From NCBI RefSeq assembly GCF_018333375.1, contig NZ_BORW01000004.1, positions 124,001-188,000 on the forward strand: a DNA stretch of 64,000 bases, written 5' to 3'. Positions 52,697 through 62,138 of the stretch are shown here, piece after piece. The position numbers were made by a program, and so were the translations under genes. Every line of letters begins with the position of its first letter. Position 1 is the stretch's first letter. Below the pieces are notes generated by a model. That model worked only from the letters and a program-made list of their open reading frames with translations, did no database searches and was not told the DNA's origin. This DNA comes from Paenibacillus cookii (lineage in GTDB: Bacteria; Bacillota; Bacilli; Paenibacillales; Paenibacillaceae).

Positions 52697-54184
52697 ATGT
52701 CTACACCTACTGGATTTATGGAATACAGCCGCCAGCTGCCGGCCGACCGCGAACCGGCTGAACGCATAAAAGACTGGGAAGAATTCCACAAGCATTTGTC
52801 CGAAGAAGAGCTGCGTACGCAAGGCGCGCGCTGCATGGATTGCGGCACGCCGTACTGCCATACGGGAATCGACATGGCCGGAGGCACTTCGGGATGTCCG
52901 GTAAACAACCTGATTCCGGAATGGAACAACTTGGTTTACCGCGGATTGTGGAAGGAAGCGCTCGACCGTCTGCTGAAAACCAACAACTTTCCGGAATTTA
53001 CCGGCCGCATATGCCCGGCTCCGTGCGAAGGCTCTTGCACCGTGGGCCTGATCGGCCAGCCGGTAACGATCAAAACGATCGAGCAGGCGATCATCGACAA
53101 AGGTTTCGAAGAAGGCTGGATCGTTCCGACCCCGCCGGAAAAACGGACCGGCAAACGCGTGGCCGTCGTCGGCTCGGGCCCTGCGGGGCTGGCCGCCGCA
53201 GCCCAGTTGAACAAGGCCGGCCATCACGTGACCGTCTATGAACGCGCCGACCGGATCGGCGGACTCCTGATGTACGGCATTCCGTCCATGAAGCTGGACA
53301 AAGCGGTCGTGCAGCGCCGTGTCGACCTGATGGCTGCCGAAGGCATCCGCTTCGTGACGAATACCGAAATCGGCAAGGATATTTCTTCGCAGCAGCTGGT
53401 GGACGATTACGATGCCGTTGTGCTTTGCGGCGGCGCAACCAAGCCGCGTGAATTCAATATCGAAGGCAGCGATCTGAACGGCGTCCACTACGCGATGACC
53501 TATTTGAACGGCACCATCAAAAGCCTGCTGGATTCCGGGTTATCCGACGGCAAGTATATTTCCGCGGAAGGCAAAGACGTCATCGTCATCGGCGGCGGCG
53601 ATACCGGCTCCGACTGCGTGGCGACGGCGCTCCGCCATGGCTGCCGCAGCGTAACCCAGTTCGGTACGCATCCGATGGCCCCGCTCGAACGCGATCCGAT
53701 CAACAACCCGTGGCCGCAATTCCCGAACGTGTATACGCTCGATTATGCACAGGAGGAAGCTAAGGCGGTTTATGGCAAAGATCCCCGGGAGTTTTCCATC
53801 ATGACGACCAAATTCGTCGGCGACGACAACGGCAACCTCAAGGAGCTGCATACCGTGCAAATCGAGCGGATCGTGGATGAAAACGGACGCAAAATCTACC
53901 AGCCGATTCCCGGCACGGAAAAAGTGTTCCCGGCGCAAATGGCGCTGATTGCCATCGGGTTCGACGGACCGGAGCAAACGATCGTGAACCAGCTTGGTTT
54001 GGAAACGGACCGAAGATCCAACGTAAAAGCGGCTTATGGCAAATATCAGACGAACGTCGATAAGGTGTTCGCCGCAGGCGATATGCGCCGCGGTCAAAGT
54101 TTGGTCGTTTGGGCGATCAACGAAGGCCGTCAGGCTGCGCGTGAGGTCGATAAATACCTGATGGGGGCAACGGTCCTCGTATAA
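52697..54184 (+). CDS. gltD: Glutamate synthase small subunit
   Basis: This 495-residue NADPH-dependent flavoprotein has an N-terminal iron-sulfur region (CMDCGTPYC, CPAPCEGSC), FAD loop GSGPAGLAAAAQL and NADPH loop GGGDTGSDCVATA, and it ends with the AGDMRRGQSLVVWAI signature. It passes electrons to GltB. No gltB is adjacent, so it must act with an unlinked GltB or serve another acceptor. A TATAAT at 52621-52626 may belong to its promoter; I saw no TnrA box. Confidence 0.93.
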   Translation: MSTPTGFMEYSRQLPADREPAERIKDWEEFHKHLSEEELRTQGARCMDCGTPYCHTGIDMAGGTSGCPVNNLIPEWNNLVYRGLWKEALDRLLKTNNFPEFTGRICPAPCEGSCTVGLIGQPVTIKTIEQAIIDKGFEEGWIVPTPPEKRTGKRVAVVGSGPAGLAAAAQLNKAGHHVTVYERADRIGGLLMYGIPSMKLDKAVVQRRVDLMAAEGIRFVTNTEIGKDISSQQLVDDYDAVVLCGGATKPREFNIEGSDLNGVHYAMTYLNGTIKSLLDSGLSDGKYISAEGKDVIVIGGGDTGSDCVATALRHGCRSVTQFGTHPMAPLERDPINNPWPQFPNVYTLDYAQEEAKAVYGKDPREFSIMTTKFVGDDNGNLKELHTVQIERIVDENGRKIYQPIPGTEKVFPAQMALIAIGFDGPEQTIVNQLGLETDRRSNVKAAYGKYQTNVDKVFAAGDMRRGQSLVVWAINEGRQAAREVDKYLMGATVLV

Positions 54185-54214
54185 ATCGAAATCGGATCGA
54201 TATCTTGATTACAG

Positions 54215-54248
54215 AGAAGACTTCCCTGATAAGAGGGAGGTCTTTTTC
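54215..54248 (+). terminator. gltD terminator
   Basis: AAGACTTCCCT pairs with AGGGAGGTCTT over GATA and TTTTT follows. Confidence 0.85.
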
Positions 54249-54349
54249 TGTTAAAACGGATGATACCAGCAGCTAAAGAGACATAGAAAGAATGGCCTGT
54301 AAGACATGCCCCCAGCCATCCGTTTGGAAGGGAGAGCCGGCCGGATTCA

Positions 54350-54378
54350 TTGAAAAAAAGACGATTTTATGCTATTCT
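54350..54378 (+). promoter_or_regulatory. topB promoter
   Basis: TTGAAA and TATTCT are 17 bp apart. The leader is about 180 nt. Confidence 0.5.
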
Positions 54379-54410
54379 ATGACTATTCGAATCTATGAAA
54401 TGAACGATCC

Positions 54411-54446
54411 GCGGCCCGAGGAAACTTCCTTTTCTGGGCCTTTTGC
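54411..54446 (+). promoter_or_regulatory. Terminator-like hairpin in the topB leader
   Basis: GGCCC (54413-54417) pairs with GGGCC (54436-54440), with GGAA/TTCC inside, and TTTTGC follows. It lies between the likely promoter and the gene, so it may attenuate transcription. Confidence 0.45.
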
Positions 54447-54565
54447 ATTCATAATAGCCTATGTTACCGGAGCCCCGGAAAGAAGCCTGCTTGCGCAAGC
54501 TTGTGCTTCCATTTGCGGGGGTATTGCCGTGGAAACGGAACGTCCACATGAGGAGAGACGGTAGT

Positions 54566-56923
54566 TTGAAAACACTTGTAATTGCAGAAAAACCCGACAT
54601 GGGGCGCAACATCGCGGCCGTAATCGAACCGAAGGCAAAAAATGCCCGCACGTACATCGAAGGGGAAAAGTACATCATTACCTGGGCGATCGGGCATCTG
54701 ATCGGTCTGGCCGAACCGGACGCTTACGATGATAAGTATAAAAAATGGAACATCCAGGACCTGCCGATCATTCCCGAACAATTCAAGCTGAAGCCCAATC
54801 CGAAAACGAAGGACCAGCTCAAGGTGATCGCCGAACTTGCCAAACGAAGCGATTTGCTGATCAACGCATGCGATGCAGGAAGGGAAGGGCAGCATATTTT
54901 TTGCCTGATCCAGCAGCATTTGAAGCTGCGGCAGCCCGTCAAGCGGCTCTGGATTTCGGACCTTACGCCCGAAACGATACGGAAGGGGTTCGAAGAGCTG
55001 AAGGACGGAAGCGAATACGACAACCTGTCCAAAGCGGCGCGGGCAAGAAGCGAAGCGGACTGGCTGATCGGCATGAACGGCTCGCGCGCCTTTACGACGA
55101 AACATAACGTGCTGCTGTCGGTGGGCAGGGTGCAGACGCCCGTGCTTGCGCTGGTCTATGACCGGCAAAAGGAAATCGACGCGTTCAGCTCGGCCAAGTT
55201 TTACGACGTGGAGGCGACATTCAAGCAGGGAGATACCGAATACAAAGGTTTGTGGCAGGGCGAACGGATTCAGGACGAAGAAAAAGCAAAAGCGATCGCC
55301 GCCAAAGTCCAGAGGAAAGACGGCATCATCCAGAGCTATGAAGTGAAAGATACGAGAGAATATCCGTTTAAGCTGTACGACCTTACGCTCCTTCAACGGG
55401 AGGCAAACGCCAAATTCGGTTTTTCCGCCAAAAAAACGCTGGACCTGGCCCAAGCGCTGTACGAAAAACATAAGGTCATCAGTTATCCGAGAACGACTTC
55501 AAACTATGTAACCGAGCAAAACATTCCGCAGATGCACAAATCCCTGGATCAGCTCCGGGGGACGGATTATGCGAAATTCGCGGAGCAGGCCGACAAAAAG
55601 ATTGTACATAAAAACAACAAGTCGGTGTGCAATCCCGCCAAGGTGGAGGATCACCACGCGATTTTGCCGACCAACAAAACGGCGCGCAACCTCGCTCCGG
55701 ACGAGGCTAAAATTTATGATCTGATCGTACGGCGTTTTTTGTCCCATTTTTATCCTCCGGCCGAATACAAGGTGCACACCGTTATGACGGAAGTGGAGAA
55801 GGAATCGTTTAAGACGACGGTGAAGCAGCTGTTGTCAGAGGGCTGGAAGGTAATTTATGCCGATCAGAAGAAAGACGGCAAAAAAAGCCGGTCCAAAAAA
55901 GACAAAGATGACGAGGACGAATCGCAAGCGGAAGAAGAGGTTACGACGCCTTTTCACCTGAATGCCAAAGAAGGCGTCCGCTGCCTCCGCAGCAAAGCGA
56001 AGGAAAAAGAAACGCAGCCGCCCAAGCCATACACCGAAGGAACGCTCCTGAAAGCGATGGAAAGCGCAGGCAAACAGATCGAAGACGAGGAGCTCCGGGA
56101 TGCGATGAAGGACTCGGGGCTCGGTACGCCGGCAACGCGCGCCGCCATCATCGAACGGCTGAAGCATGTCGGTTATATCGTGATGAAAGGCAAGCGGATC
56201 GTCATTACGCAAAAAGGCAAAATGGCCGTCGAGGTCATCCGCGGGGCGGGGGTGGACCTGCTGACTTCGCCGGAAATGACGGGACAATGGGAACGCCGGC
56301 TGAACGAAATCGCCAAGGGTTCGGCTTCGGACGAAGCGTTTATGGCCAACGTGAAAAAGTTTGCGACCATGATCATCAGCAAAGTGAAAATGCAGTCCAG
56401 AGTCGCGAAAGAATCCTTTGAGGAAAAGCCCGGAGGGGAGACCAAACCATCCCGGAGCCGCAAAAAGACAACGGGAAATGACGGGGACGGCGCAACCGGC
56501 GGCAAAACCAAAACCGCAAACCAAGCGGCTCCGAAAAAAGCCGCAGACCCAAAAGCTGAAGGCAAAAAAGCGGCAGGCAAAAAAGCCGAATCCGCGTCGG
56601 AAGCAGCGAAAAATACGGAACCGAAACCACCTGCGCCGGGGGTCAGAACCGTTTCCGGAATCGCCCCTTGCCCAAGACCCGGCTGCCAAGGCACGCTAAT
56701 CATGGGCCGGCGGGGCTATGGCTGCTCCCATTACAAAACGGGCTGCACGTTCGTCATTTGGAAGGATCAATTCGGCGTCTCGCTCGAACCGGAAGACATT
56801 GCGTCGTTGGCGTTGAAGGGAAAAACCGCAAGGAGTTTTCGGATCGAAGACGACGGAGGGCCGCGCCAAGCCGCTTTCGTGCTGCTGGATCGGGAAAAGG
56901 GCGAAATTTCCGCGGAGGAATAA
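54566..56923 (+). CDS. topB: DNA topoisomerase III
   Basis: This type IA topoisomerase of about 785 residues has a TOPRIM domain (MKTLVIAEKPDMGRNIA ... CDAGREGQHIF) and catalytic Tyr307 in VISYPRTTSNYV. A long Lys/Ala/Pro-rich linker (about 645-710) follows, then a C-terminal zinc ribbon (APCPRPGCQG ... YGCSHYKTGC). The TTG at 54566 has AGGAGAG 10 nt upstream; an earlier in-frame ATG adds 35 non-homologous residues. It decatenates DNA and resolves recombination intermediates. The charged repeat-like linker is longer than in B. subtilis TopB. Confidence 0.94.
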   Translation: MKTLVIAEKPDMGRNIAAVIEPKAKNARTYIEGEKYIITWAIGHLIGLAEPDAYDDKYKKWNIQDLPIIPEQFKLKPNPKTKDQLKVIAELAKRSDLLINACDAGREGQHIFCLIQQHLKLRQPVKRLWISDLTPETIRKGFEELKDGSEYDNLSKAARARSEADWLIGMNGSRAFTTKHNVLLSVGRVQTPVLALVYDRQKEIDAFSSAKFYDVEATFKQGDTEYKGLWQGERIQDEEKAKAIAAKVQRKDGIIQSYEVKDTREYPFKLYDLTLLQREANAKFGFSAKKTLDLAQALYEKHKVISYPRTTSNYVTEQNIPQMHKSLDQLRGTDYAKFAEQADKKIVHKNNKSVCNPAKVEDHHAILPTNKTARNLAPDEAKIYDLIVRRFLSHFYPPAEYKVHTVMTEVEKESFKTTVKQLLSEGWKVIYADQKKDGKKSRSKKDKDDEDESQAEEEVTTPFHLNAKEGVRCLRSKAKEKETQPPKPYTEGTLLKAMESAGKQIEDEELRDAMKDSGLGTPATRAAIIERLKHVGYIVMKGKRIVITQKGKMAVEVIRGAGVDLLTSPEMTGQWERRLNEIAKGSASDEAFMANVKKFATMIISKVKMQSRVAKESFEEKPGGETKPSRSRKKTTGNDGDGATGGKTKTANQAAPKKAADPKAEGKKAAGKKAESASEAAKNTEPKPPAPGVRTVSGIAPCPRPGCQGTLIMGRRGYGCSHYKTGCTFVIWKDQFGVSLEPEDIASLALKGKTARSFRIEDDGGPRQAAFVLLDREKGEISAEE

Positions 56924-56934
56924 TGCATACCCAA

Positions 56935-56972
56935 AAAAACAACGGACTCTTAGTTTAGAGCCCGTTGTTTGC
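56935..56972. terminator. Bidirectional terminator between topB and the HAD gene
   Basis: AAACAACGGACTCT pairs with AGAGCCCGTTGTTT. It overlaps the stop codon of the converging HAD gene. Confidence 0.75.
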
Positions 56973-57717
56973 GTTCCTCGGCGAGTTTGCGCTCGATGAT
57001 GCCCGGCACTTCCCCGATCGAGGAGATGGTGTAAAAGGAACTGTCGGGTTTGTGACGCAGTTCCACCATATTGTATACCCACTCGTTGGACTGTTTGATG
57101 TAAATGCTGTTCAGTCCGGCGGAAAGCGCAGGCATGACATCGGTTCGCAGCGAATTTCCGATCATCCAGGTGCGGGAGCGGTCAAACGCGCCGGCCTGCA
57201 AAATATGTTCAAGCGTCGCTTCGTTTTTATGCTGCGTGATGTAAATCCGGTCGTCGAAGTAGTCGCTGAGCTTCATCTGATCGATTTTGCGCTGCTGGAT
57301 CGCGGTCTCCCCTCCGGTGTAAAGGTAAAGCCGATGTCCTTCGTTCTGCAGCGTTTCCAGCGTTTCGACCATGCCGGGATAAGGCTCCACTTCGCGTTCG
57401 TACACGCTTAGCCCGAGCTTGTTCAGTTCTTGTTCTTCATCCAGGCGGATGGGACGGCCCAATTTGCGGCAGAAAAACCGGTAGGTTTCGATCAGGGATT
57501 TGGGGAAGTTGCCGCTGCTGAAGCCGGTGCGGTTCACCTGTTCGACGTCGATGTCGATTTGTTTTTGCCGGATTTCGTCGGTCGTAAGCGTCTGGGCTCC
57601 GAACCAGTGGTGCATCATTTCATAGAATTCGCCCAACACAAGGCCGAAATATTTATTGCAATGGATGAGCGTGTCATCCAGGTCGAACAAAATATGCTGT
57701 TTGAATGTCTGACTCAA
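56950..57717 (-). CDS. HAD-superfamily hydrolase
   Basis: This 255-residue phosphatase has motif I LFDLDDTLIHC, motif II LYTGG, motif III Lys in QHKNEATL and motif IV MIGNSLRTDVMPAL, with a helical cap (about 20-95). The substrate is unknown. It starts at TTG with AAGGAG nine nt upstream and lies 13 nt downstream of the ArsR-type regulator gene, so both are in one operon. Confidence 0.88.
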   Translation of the reverse strand: MSQTFKQHILFDLDDTLIHCNKYFGLVLGEFYEMMHHWFGAQTLTTDEIRQKQIDIDVEQVNRTGFSSGNFPKSLIETYRFFCRKLGRPIRLDEEQELNKLGLSVYEREVEPYPGMVETLETLQNEGHRLYLYTGGETAIQQRKIDQMKLSDYFDDRIYITQHKNEATLEHILQAGAFDRSRTWMIGNSLRTDVMPALSAGLNSIYIKQSNEWVYNMVELRHKPDSSFYTISSIGEVPGIIERKLAEERKQRALN

Positions 57718-57730
57718 AGCGGTTCACTCC

Positions 57731-58648
57731 TTATAGACGCATGTAAGATTCCAGGAACATTTGGAGCTCCGACGCACCGTCCGGACGGATGCTGAATTTT
57801 TCCTTCTCTTCCACGCCGAGATGAATCCGGAGAAGTCCGGCCACCCGCAAAATCATCAAATGGTGCTTAAGCAGTTCCTCGGATTGATCCAGGTCCCGGA
57901 TCATTTCTTTGAGGGAATGCGGTTTTTCCGCCACGTAGCGGAGCAAGCGCAGCCGTTTCGGATCGGAAAGCGCGTGGGTCATCCGCAGCAGGCAGGTTGG
58001 CGGCTCGTCCTCGTCTTCTTCCGGCACGTCGACGGGATATTGGATCAGCATCATTTTTTTATAATAGCAATAGGCGTTAATCGGCCGATTATGAACGGTC
58101 GGGAAGAGCACAATCGTTTGCACTTCGGGCGCGTTTTCGATGACCAGTCCGCCCGAAGCGTATTCGACGAGGCTCAGCGGGTCCATTTTGGTGAGCAGGA
58201 TCCGTTTCTCTTTGGCATCTTCTTCGATGAGCGGGATAATGTCGGGTTCGATGTTCTTAAAATAATGCTCATACCATAGTTCTAACAGTGGCGTATATTG
58301 ATCGCGGATCCGCCGGGCTTCCTCGACCGTCAGGTCCGGAAGGTACGGGGACGCGGCCTTGTGGAGCACATCGTCGGGCGTTTCGTATAAGCATTCCAGG
58401 AAGCAAGGAACGGAATCGCCGTTGTTCCGGTGGATCGCCCAGGCATAAAGCACGTCGTAATCGTCGAAAGGCCAAGCCGACGCTTGCGACAGGGCGGCCG
58501 ACACGTCCGGCGGGAGCTTGCTTGCGACTTCACTGATCCATTCCGGCCCGATGTCCAGATTGCGGACCCATTTCTTCGATATATATACCATGAAACTGCC
58601 CAGCAGCTCATATATGGGTGAAACGTCTACTTTCACTTCATAGTTCAT
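57731..58648 (-). CDS. ArsR-type winged-helix regulator with large N-terminal domain
   Basis: This 305-residue protein has a C-terminal ArsR-like DNA-binding region (about 215-300, LSDPKRLRLLRYVAE ... LKHHLMILRVAGL) preceded by about 210 residues of helical and mixed sequence similar to DUF5937-type regulators. No metal-binding Cys pair typical of ArsR is visible. It is divergent from an MFS exporter gene with back-to-back promoters, so it probably controls that gene and itself. Confidence 0.82.
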   Translation of the reverse strand: MNYEVKVDVSPIYELLGSFMVYISKKWVRNLDIGPEWISEVASKLPPDVSAALSQASAWPFDDYDVLYAWAIHRNNGDSVPCFLECLYETPDDVLHKAASPYLPDLTVEEARRIRDQYTPLLELWYEHYFKNIEPDIIPLIEEDAKEKRILLTKMDPLSLVEYASGGLVIENAPEVQTIVLFPTVHNRPINAYCYYKKMMLIQYPVDVPEEDEDEPPTCLLRMTHALSDPKRLRLLRYVAEKPHSLKEMIRDLDQSEELLKHHLMILRVAGLLRIHLGVEEKEKFSIRPDGASELQMFLESYMRL

Positions 58649-58687
58649 GAAACTGACAACCTCCTATGAAATCAGTGCACCTTCTTC

Positions 58688-58717
58688 ATTATGGCTTGTT
58701 GAGTAGCGGGTTGTCCA
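58688..58717 (-). promoter_or_regulatory. Promoter of the ArsR-type regulator
   Basis: Minus strand TGGACA and CATAAT are separated by 18 bp. Confidence 0.6.
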
Positions 58718-58718
58718 C

Positions 58719-58724
58719 TATAAT
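58719..58724 (+). promoter_or_regulatory. -10 element of the MFS gene
   Basis: A perfect TATAAT lies immediately beside the regulator's -35 element; the -35 for this direction is weak. Confidence 0.5.
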
Positions 58725-58768
58725 GTTCAAGTAGTTTGCCCGGAAGTATAGAAGGAGGAAGTATATTC

Positions 58769-59968
58769 GTGTCACGATCCAACAGCAGGAAACGCAGCTC
58801 GTCATCTTTAAATTACATGATTTTGCTTACCGTTATCGTTGCGGCAGGGGTCAGCCAAGGGCTGCTTTTGCCGCTTTTGGCGATTTTTCTCGAACGGATG
58901 GGGGTATCGTCCTCCATGAACGGTTTGAATGCGGCAGCCCTGTACGTAGGCTCCTTTGCCATGACGCTCATCGCCGAGCGGACGCTTGGGAAGCTCGGCT
59001 TTAAGAAGCTTGCGAGCGCAGGGCTCATGCTCGTGCTGGTTTCCGTCTTATTGTTCCCTCTTGTGCCAAACGTCACATTCTGGTTCGTTCTCCGGCTGCT
59101 GGTCGGCATCGGAGACAGCGCGGTCCATTACACGGCGCAGCTTTGGGTGCTGATGGTGACGCCTGAAGAGAAACGGGGGAGAAACCTTTCCATTTACGGC
59201 ATGTCCTATGGCCTCGGCTTCAGCCTGGGGCCGCTCGGCATTCCGCTGCTTCAGCTCGGCGACAACGCGCCGTTCATCGTGCTTGCCGTGCTCGTCCTGT
59301 TGGTGCTGGTGCTGGTGCTTGTCAAACTCCCGGATCTGCGCGCCGAAAAACTGGATGCGGAGGACCGTCCGGTCAAACGTTTCCGCCGCAGCTATGCTTT
59401 GGCATGGTACGCGCTGATCCCTGCCTTGCTTTATGGTTACATGGAATCGGGAATCAACAGCAACTTTCCGGTATACGGCCTGCGCGTCGGGCTAAGCGAG
59501 CAGCAGATCGCCTTTTTGCTGCCGTTTATCGGGGTGGGAGGTTTGATCCTTCAGCTCCCGCTGGGCATGCTCAGCGACCGTTTCGGACGTAAACGGATCC
59601 TCATGATCACCGGCAGCCTTGGCGGCCTGGCGTTTATGCTCGTGCCGCTTGCGGGAACGTCGACGGCCGCGATTCTGGCGCTGCTTCTTCTTGCCGGCGG
59701 CATGATCGGTTCCTTTTTTTCGCTTGGGCTTGCTTATGCGGCCGACATTCTTCCGAAAGCGCTCCTGCCCGCCGCGAACGTGGTCGCGTCATTTCATTTC
59801 AACGCCGGCAGCATCGCCGGGCCGAACATCGGGGGCACCCTGATGCAGTACGGCTGGAACGGGGGCCTGTTTTTCGCGCTCGGCCTGGGTTTTGTCCTCT
59901 TCGGGTTCCTCGGCTTCGCTTTCAGGAAGAGGCCGGATTCCGAATCCGGCGTATCGCTGTACTCCTGA
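58769..59968 (+). CDS. MFS efflux transporter
   Basis: This 399-residue major-facilitator protein has twelve hydrophobic helices, a basic N-terminus and the motif GMLSDRFGRKRILM in the loop of the second half. The first half has an ERTLGKLGFKKL variant of the same loop. Drug/H+ antiporter relatives are the closest type by eye but the substrate is unknown. GTG at 58769 follows AGGAGG at good spacing. The divergent ArsR-type protein is its likely repressor. Confidence 0.88.
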   Translation: MSRSNSRKRSSSSLNYMILLTVIVAAGVSQGLLLPLLAIFLERMGVSSSMNGLNAAALYVGSFAMTLIAERTLGKLGFKKLASAGLMLVLVSVLLFPLVPNVTFWFVLRLLVGIGDSAVHYTAQLWVLMVTPEEKRGRNLSIYGMSYGLGFSLGPLGIPLLQLGDNAPFIVLAVLVLLVLVLVLVKLPDLRAEKLDAEDRPVKRFRRSYALAWYALIPALLYGYMESGINSNFPVYGLRVGLSEQQIAFLLPFIGVGGLILQLPLGMLSDRFGRKRILMITGSLGGLAFMLVPLAGTSTAAILALLLLAGGMIGSFFSLGLAYAADILPKALLPAANVVASFHFNAGSIAGPNIGGTLMQYGWNGGLFFALGLGFVLFGFLGFAFRKRPDSESGVSLYS

Positions 59969-60023
59969 ATGCGAATGCATTATGATAGAAGAAAGAGAAC
60001 GAGAGACAAGAGGAGAAATGTCC

Positions 60024-60749
60024 ATGATCAGAATCCAGCATTTAACCAAGTCCGTCGGAGTCGACAAAATTCCCATTTTAAAAGGCGTCTCTCTCGATTT
60101 TCAGCGTGGGGAAATGATTGCGCTCGTAGGAGCAAGCGGAAGCGGCAAAAGCACCCTCCTCCGCTGTCTGGCGCTGAAGGAAAAATGGGATCAGGGCAGC
60201 TTCGTCGTCGACGGCACCGACATTTTGAAAGATCCGCTTGCCGGAAAAAGAAAAATCAGGCGGGAATGGGCATACTTAGAACAGAATCCGCAATTGAACC
60301 TGAAACGGACCGCTTTGAAAAACGTTCTGATCGGGCAGGCCGGCCAAACGCCGCTGTGGCGGATGGCGACAGGCATGGTGAGATCGGACGATTACATGGG
60401 CGCCATGGACGTCATCGAGCAGCTTGGCCTGCTGGAGAAGGCGCATGACAAATGCGAAAAGCTGAGCGGCGGCGAACGCCAGCGCATCGCGATCGCGCGC
60501 GCGTTGGTGCATGGGGCCAAGGTGATCCTGGCGGATGAGCCGGTCATCGGACTGGATCCGAAATCGCAGGAGAGCGTCATGGAGACGCTGAAAAAGCTCT
60601 GCGAAGAAGAGCGGGCGACCGTGCTCACCGTCATCCCGATCGAACTCGCCGAACGTTACGCGACGCGGATCGTCGCTTTATCCGGCGGCGAAATCGCCTT
60701 CGATATTTCCGGGCGCCGGCTGACGGTTCGCGAACGAAATATGCTATAA
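60024..60749 (+). CDS. PhnC-like ABC transporter ATPase
   Basis: This ATP-binding protein of 241 residues has Walker A GASGSGKST, Q-loop LEQNPQLN, signature LSGGERQR and Walker B VILADEPV. It resembles the PhnC phosphonate importer ATPase, including the LKRTALKNVLIG stretch. No permease or binding protein is adjacent and the H-loop His is not obvious (VIPIEL), so it may be atypical. GGAG lies eight nt before ATG at 60024. It follows the MFS gene by about 55 nt. Confidence 0.86.
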   Translation: MIRIQHLTKSVGVDKIPILKGVSLDFQRGEMIALVGASGSGKSTLLRCLALKEKWDQGSFVVDGTDILKDPLAGKRKIRREWAYLEQNPQLNLKRTALKNVLIGQAGQTPLWRMATGMVRSDDYMGAMDVIEQLGLLEKAHDKCEKLSGGERQRIAIARALVHGAKVILADEPVIGLDPKSQESVMETLKKLCEEERATVLTVIPIELAERYATRIVALSGGEIAFDISGRRLTVRERNML

Positions 60750-60791
60750 AGCCTGTTAAGCAGGGCTTTGGATAGAAAAGAGTGATCATGT

Positions 60792-62138
60792 TTGGTAAAA
60801 CGCAATTGGCTTTATATTCCCGCAGCTTTGCTGCTGGTGATGATGCTTAGCGGCTGCTCGTTTATCACCGACCCGGTGCAGCTGATGAAAACGCCGGAAC
60901 TTTCGGCCGAAAAGGAATCATTGCGCTCGATTATCGAGGCGAACCGTCCGGAAAACTCCACTCTGATCCGGGCCAACGCGGAAGAGGATACCAATATTAT
61001 CCATTTCGTGGATTTGGATAATGACGGCGTAAACGAAGCCGTCGTATTTTACGAGACATCGGAGCAAAATATCGGCATTCACGGCATGATCTTCAAAAAA
61101 ACCGGCGACGCTTGGGCAAAACAAACCACGTTCGACGGCGAAGGCAAAGTGCTCGAGTCTTTGTATTTCAAAGACATGACCAATGACGGCCACATGGAAA
61201 TCGTCGCCGGTTTTTCCGGGAAAAGCGACAACGAAACCGAAGAGGACCTGCAAAACGGACTCATCATTTACAGCTACAACGGCAAAAACGTCGAACGGAT
61301 TCTTGAGCTTCCGTACACCAATTACGTCATCAGCGACATGAACCGGGACCATATGAACGACCTGACGGTCGTTAACCTGAAACGCGGAGAAAGCAACTTC
61401 ATAACGACATATCAATATAAGGACGGCAGTTTTATCGAACTGGATAAGCTTGAGATGAAGCCGTACATTTACAATTACTACAACGTTGCCGCAGGCAAGG
61501 TGTATGCCGATTCGGAAGGAAACAGCGTGGAAGGCATCGTGCTGGACGCTTCGCTTTCCCCGGTCGGGGAATCCTCGATTACGAGCATTATCGTGATGGA
61601 GGACGGCAAACTGAAATCGGTGCTTCCGAAAGAAGATCAAACCTTGCGGATGTACCGGGTGTACAGCGAGGACATCAACGGCGACGGCATCATCGAAATT
61701 CCGCTGCTGGAGCCGCCCGCCGGCTGGTCGTATTTTAAGAATCAGGATGATGTCCCGTATTTTTACGCGTATTATCAATGGGACGGCAAAAGCGGACTGA
61801 AGTTCGTGGCCGAAAAGTTCCACGATTTCAAAAATGATTTCGATTTCGGATATTTCCCTCCGCAGCTTCATAACAAAATTACGGTGGACACCAAGTCGCA
61901 GCTGGGCAAATATTTGCGGTTCGTGGCGACGGACACCGGAAAAACGATCGCGGAGATCAAATATTTCACGCAAAGCGAATGGGATAAGCAGAGCGATGAC
62001 TGGAAGTACCTGTACCGGACCAACGGCAAAGTCATCGGATACAAGAAAAACTTCGATTTTGACGTCATGAACAACAACAAAAACAAGTCCAAGGACGAAG
62101 TACCGCCAATAGAAAGGAAGGACAGGCAAAGTGAGTAA
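60792..62138 (+). CDS. VCBS/FG-GAP-repeat lipoprotein
   Basis: This surface lipoprotein of 448 residues has lipobox LSGC with Cys at 22. At least four Ca-loop-like repeats follow (VDLDNDGVNEA, KDMTNDGHMEI, SDMNRDHMNDL, EDINGDGIIEI), indicating a partial beta-propeller of the integrin-alpha kind. Start is TTG after an AGAGTGA site. Its end overlaps the response regulator gene by eight nt, so it is probably part of the signal-input side of that two-component system. The ligand is unknown. Confidence 0.85.
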   Translation: MVKRNWLYIPAALLLVMMLSGCSFITDPVQLMKTPELSAEKESLRSIIEANRPENSTLIRANAEEDTNIIHFVDLDNDGVNEAVVFYETSEQNIGIHGMIFKKTGDAWAKQTTFDGEGKVLESLYFKDMTNDGHMEIVAGFSGKSDNETEEDLQNGLIIYSYNGKNVERILELPYTNYVISDMNRDHMNDLTVVNLKRGESNFITTYQYKDGSFIELDKLEMKPYIYNYYNVAAGKVYADSEGNSVEGIVLDASLSPVGESSITSIIVMEDGKLKSVLPKEDQTLRMYRVYSEDINGDGIIEIPLLEPPAGWSYFKNQDDVPYFYAYYQWDGKSGLKFVAEKFHDFKNDFDFGYFPPQLHNKITVDTKSQLGKYLRFVATDTGKTIAEIKYFTQSEWDKQSDDWKYLYRTNGKVIGYKKNFDFDVMNNNKNKSKDEVPPIERKDRQSE

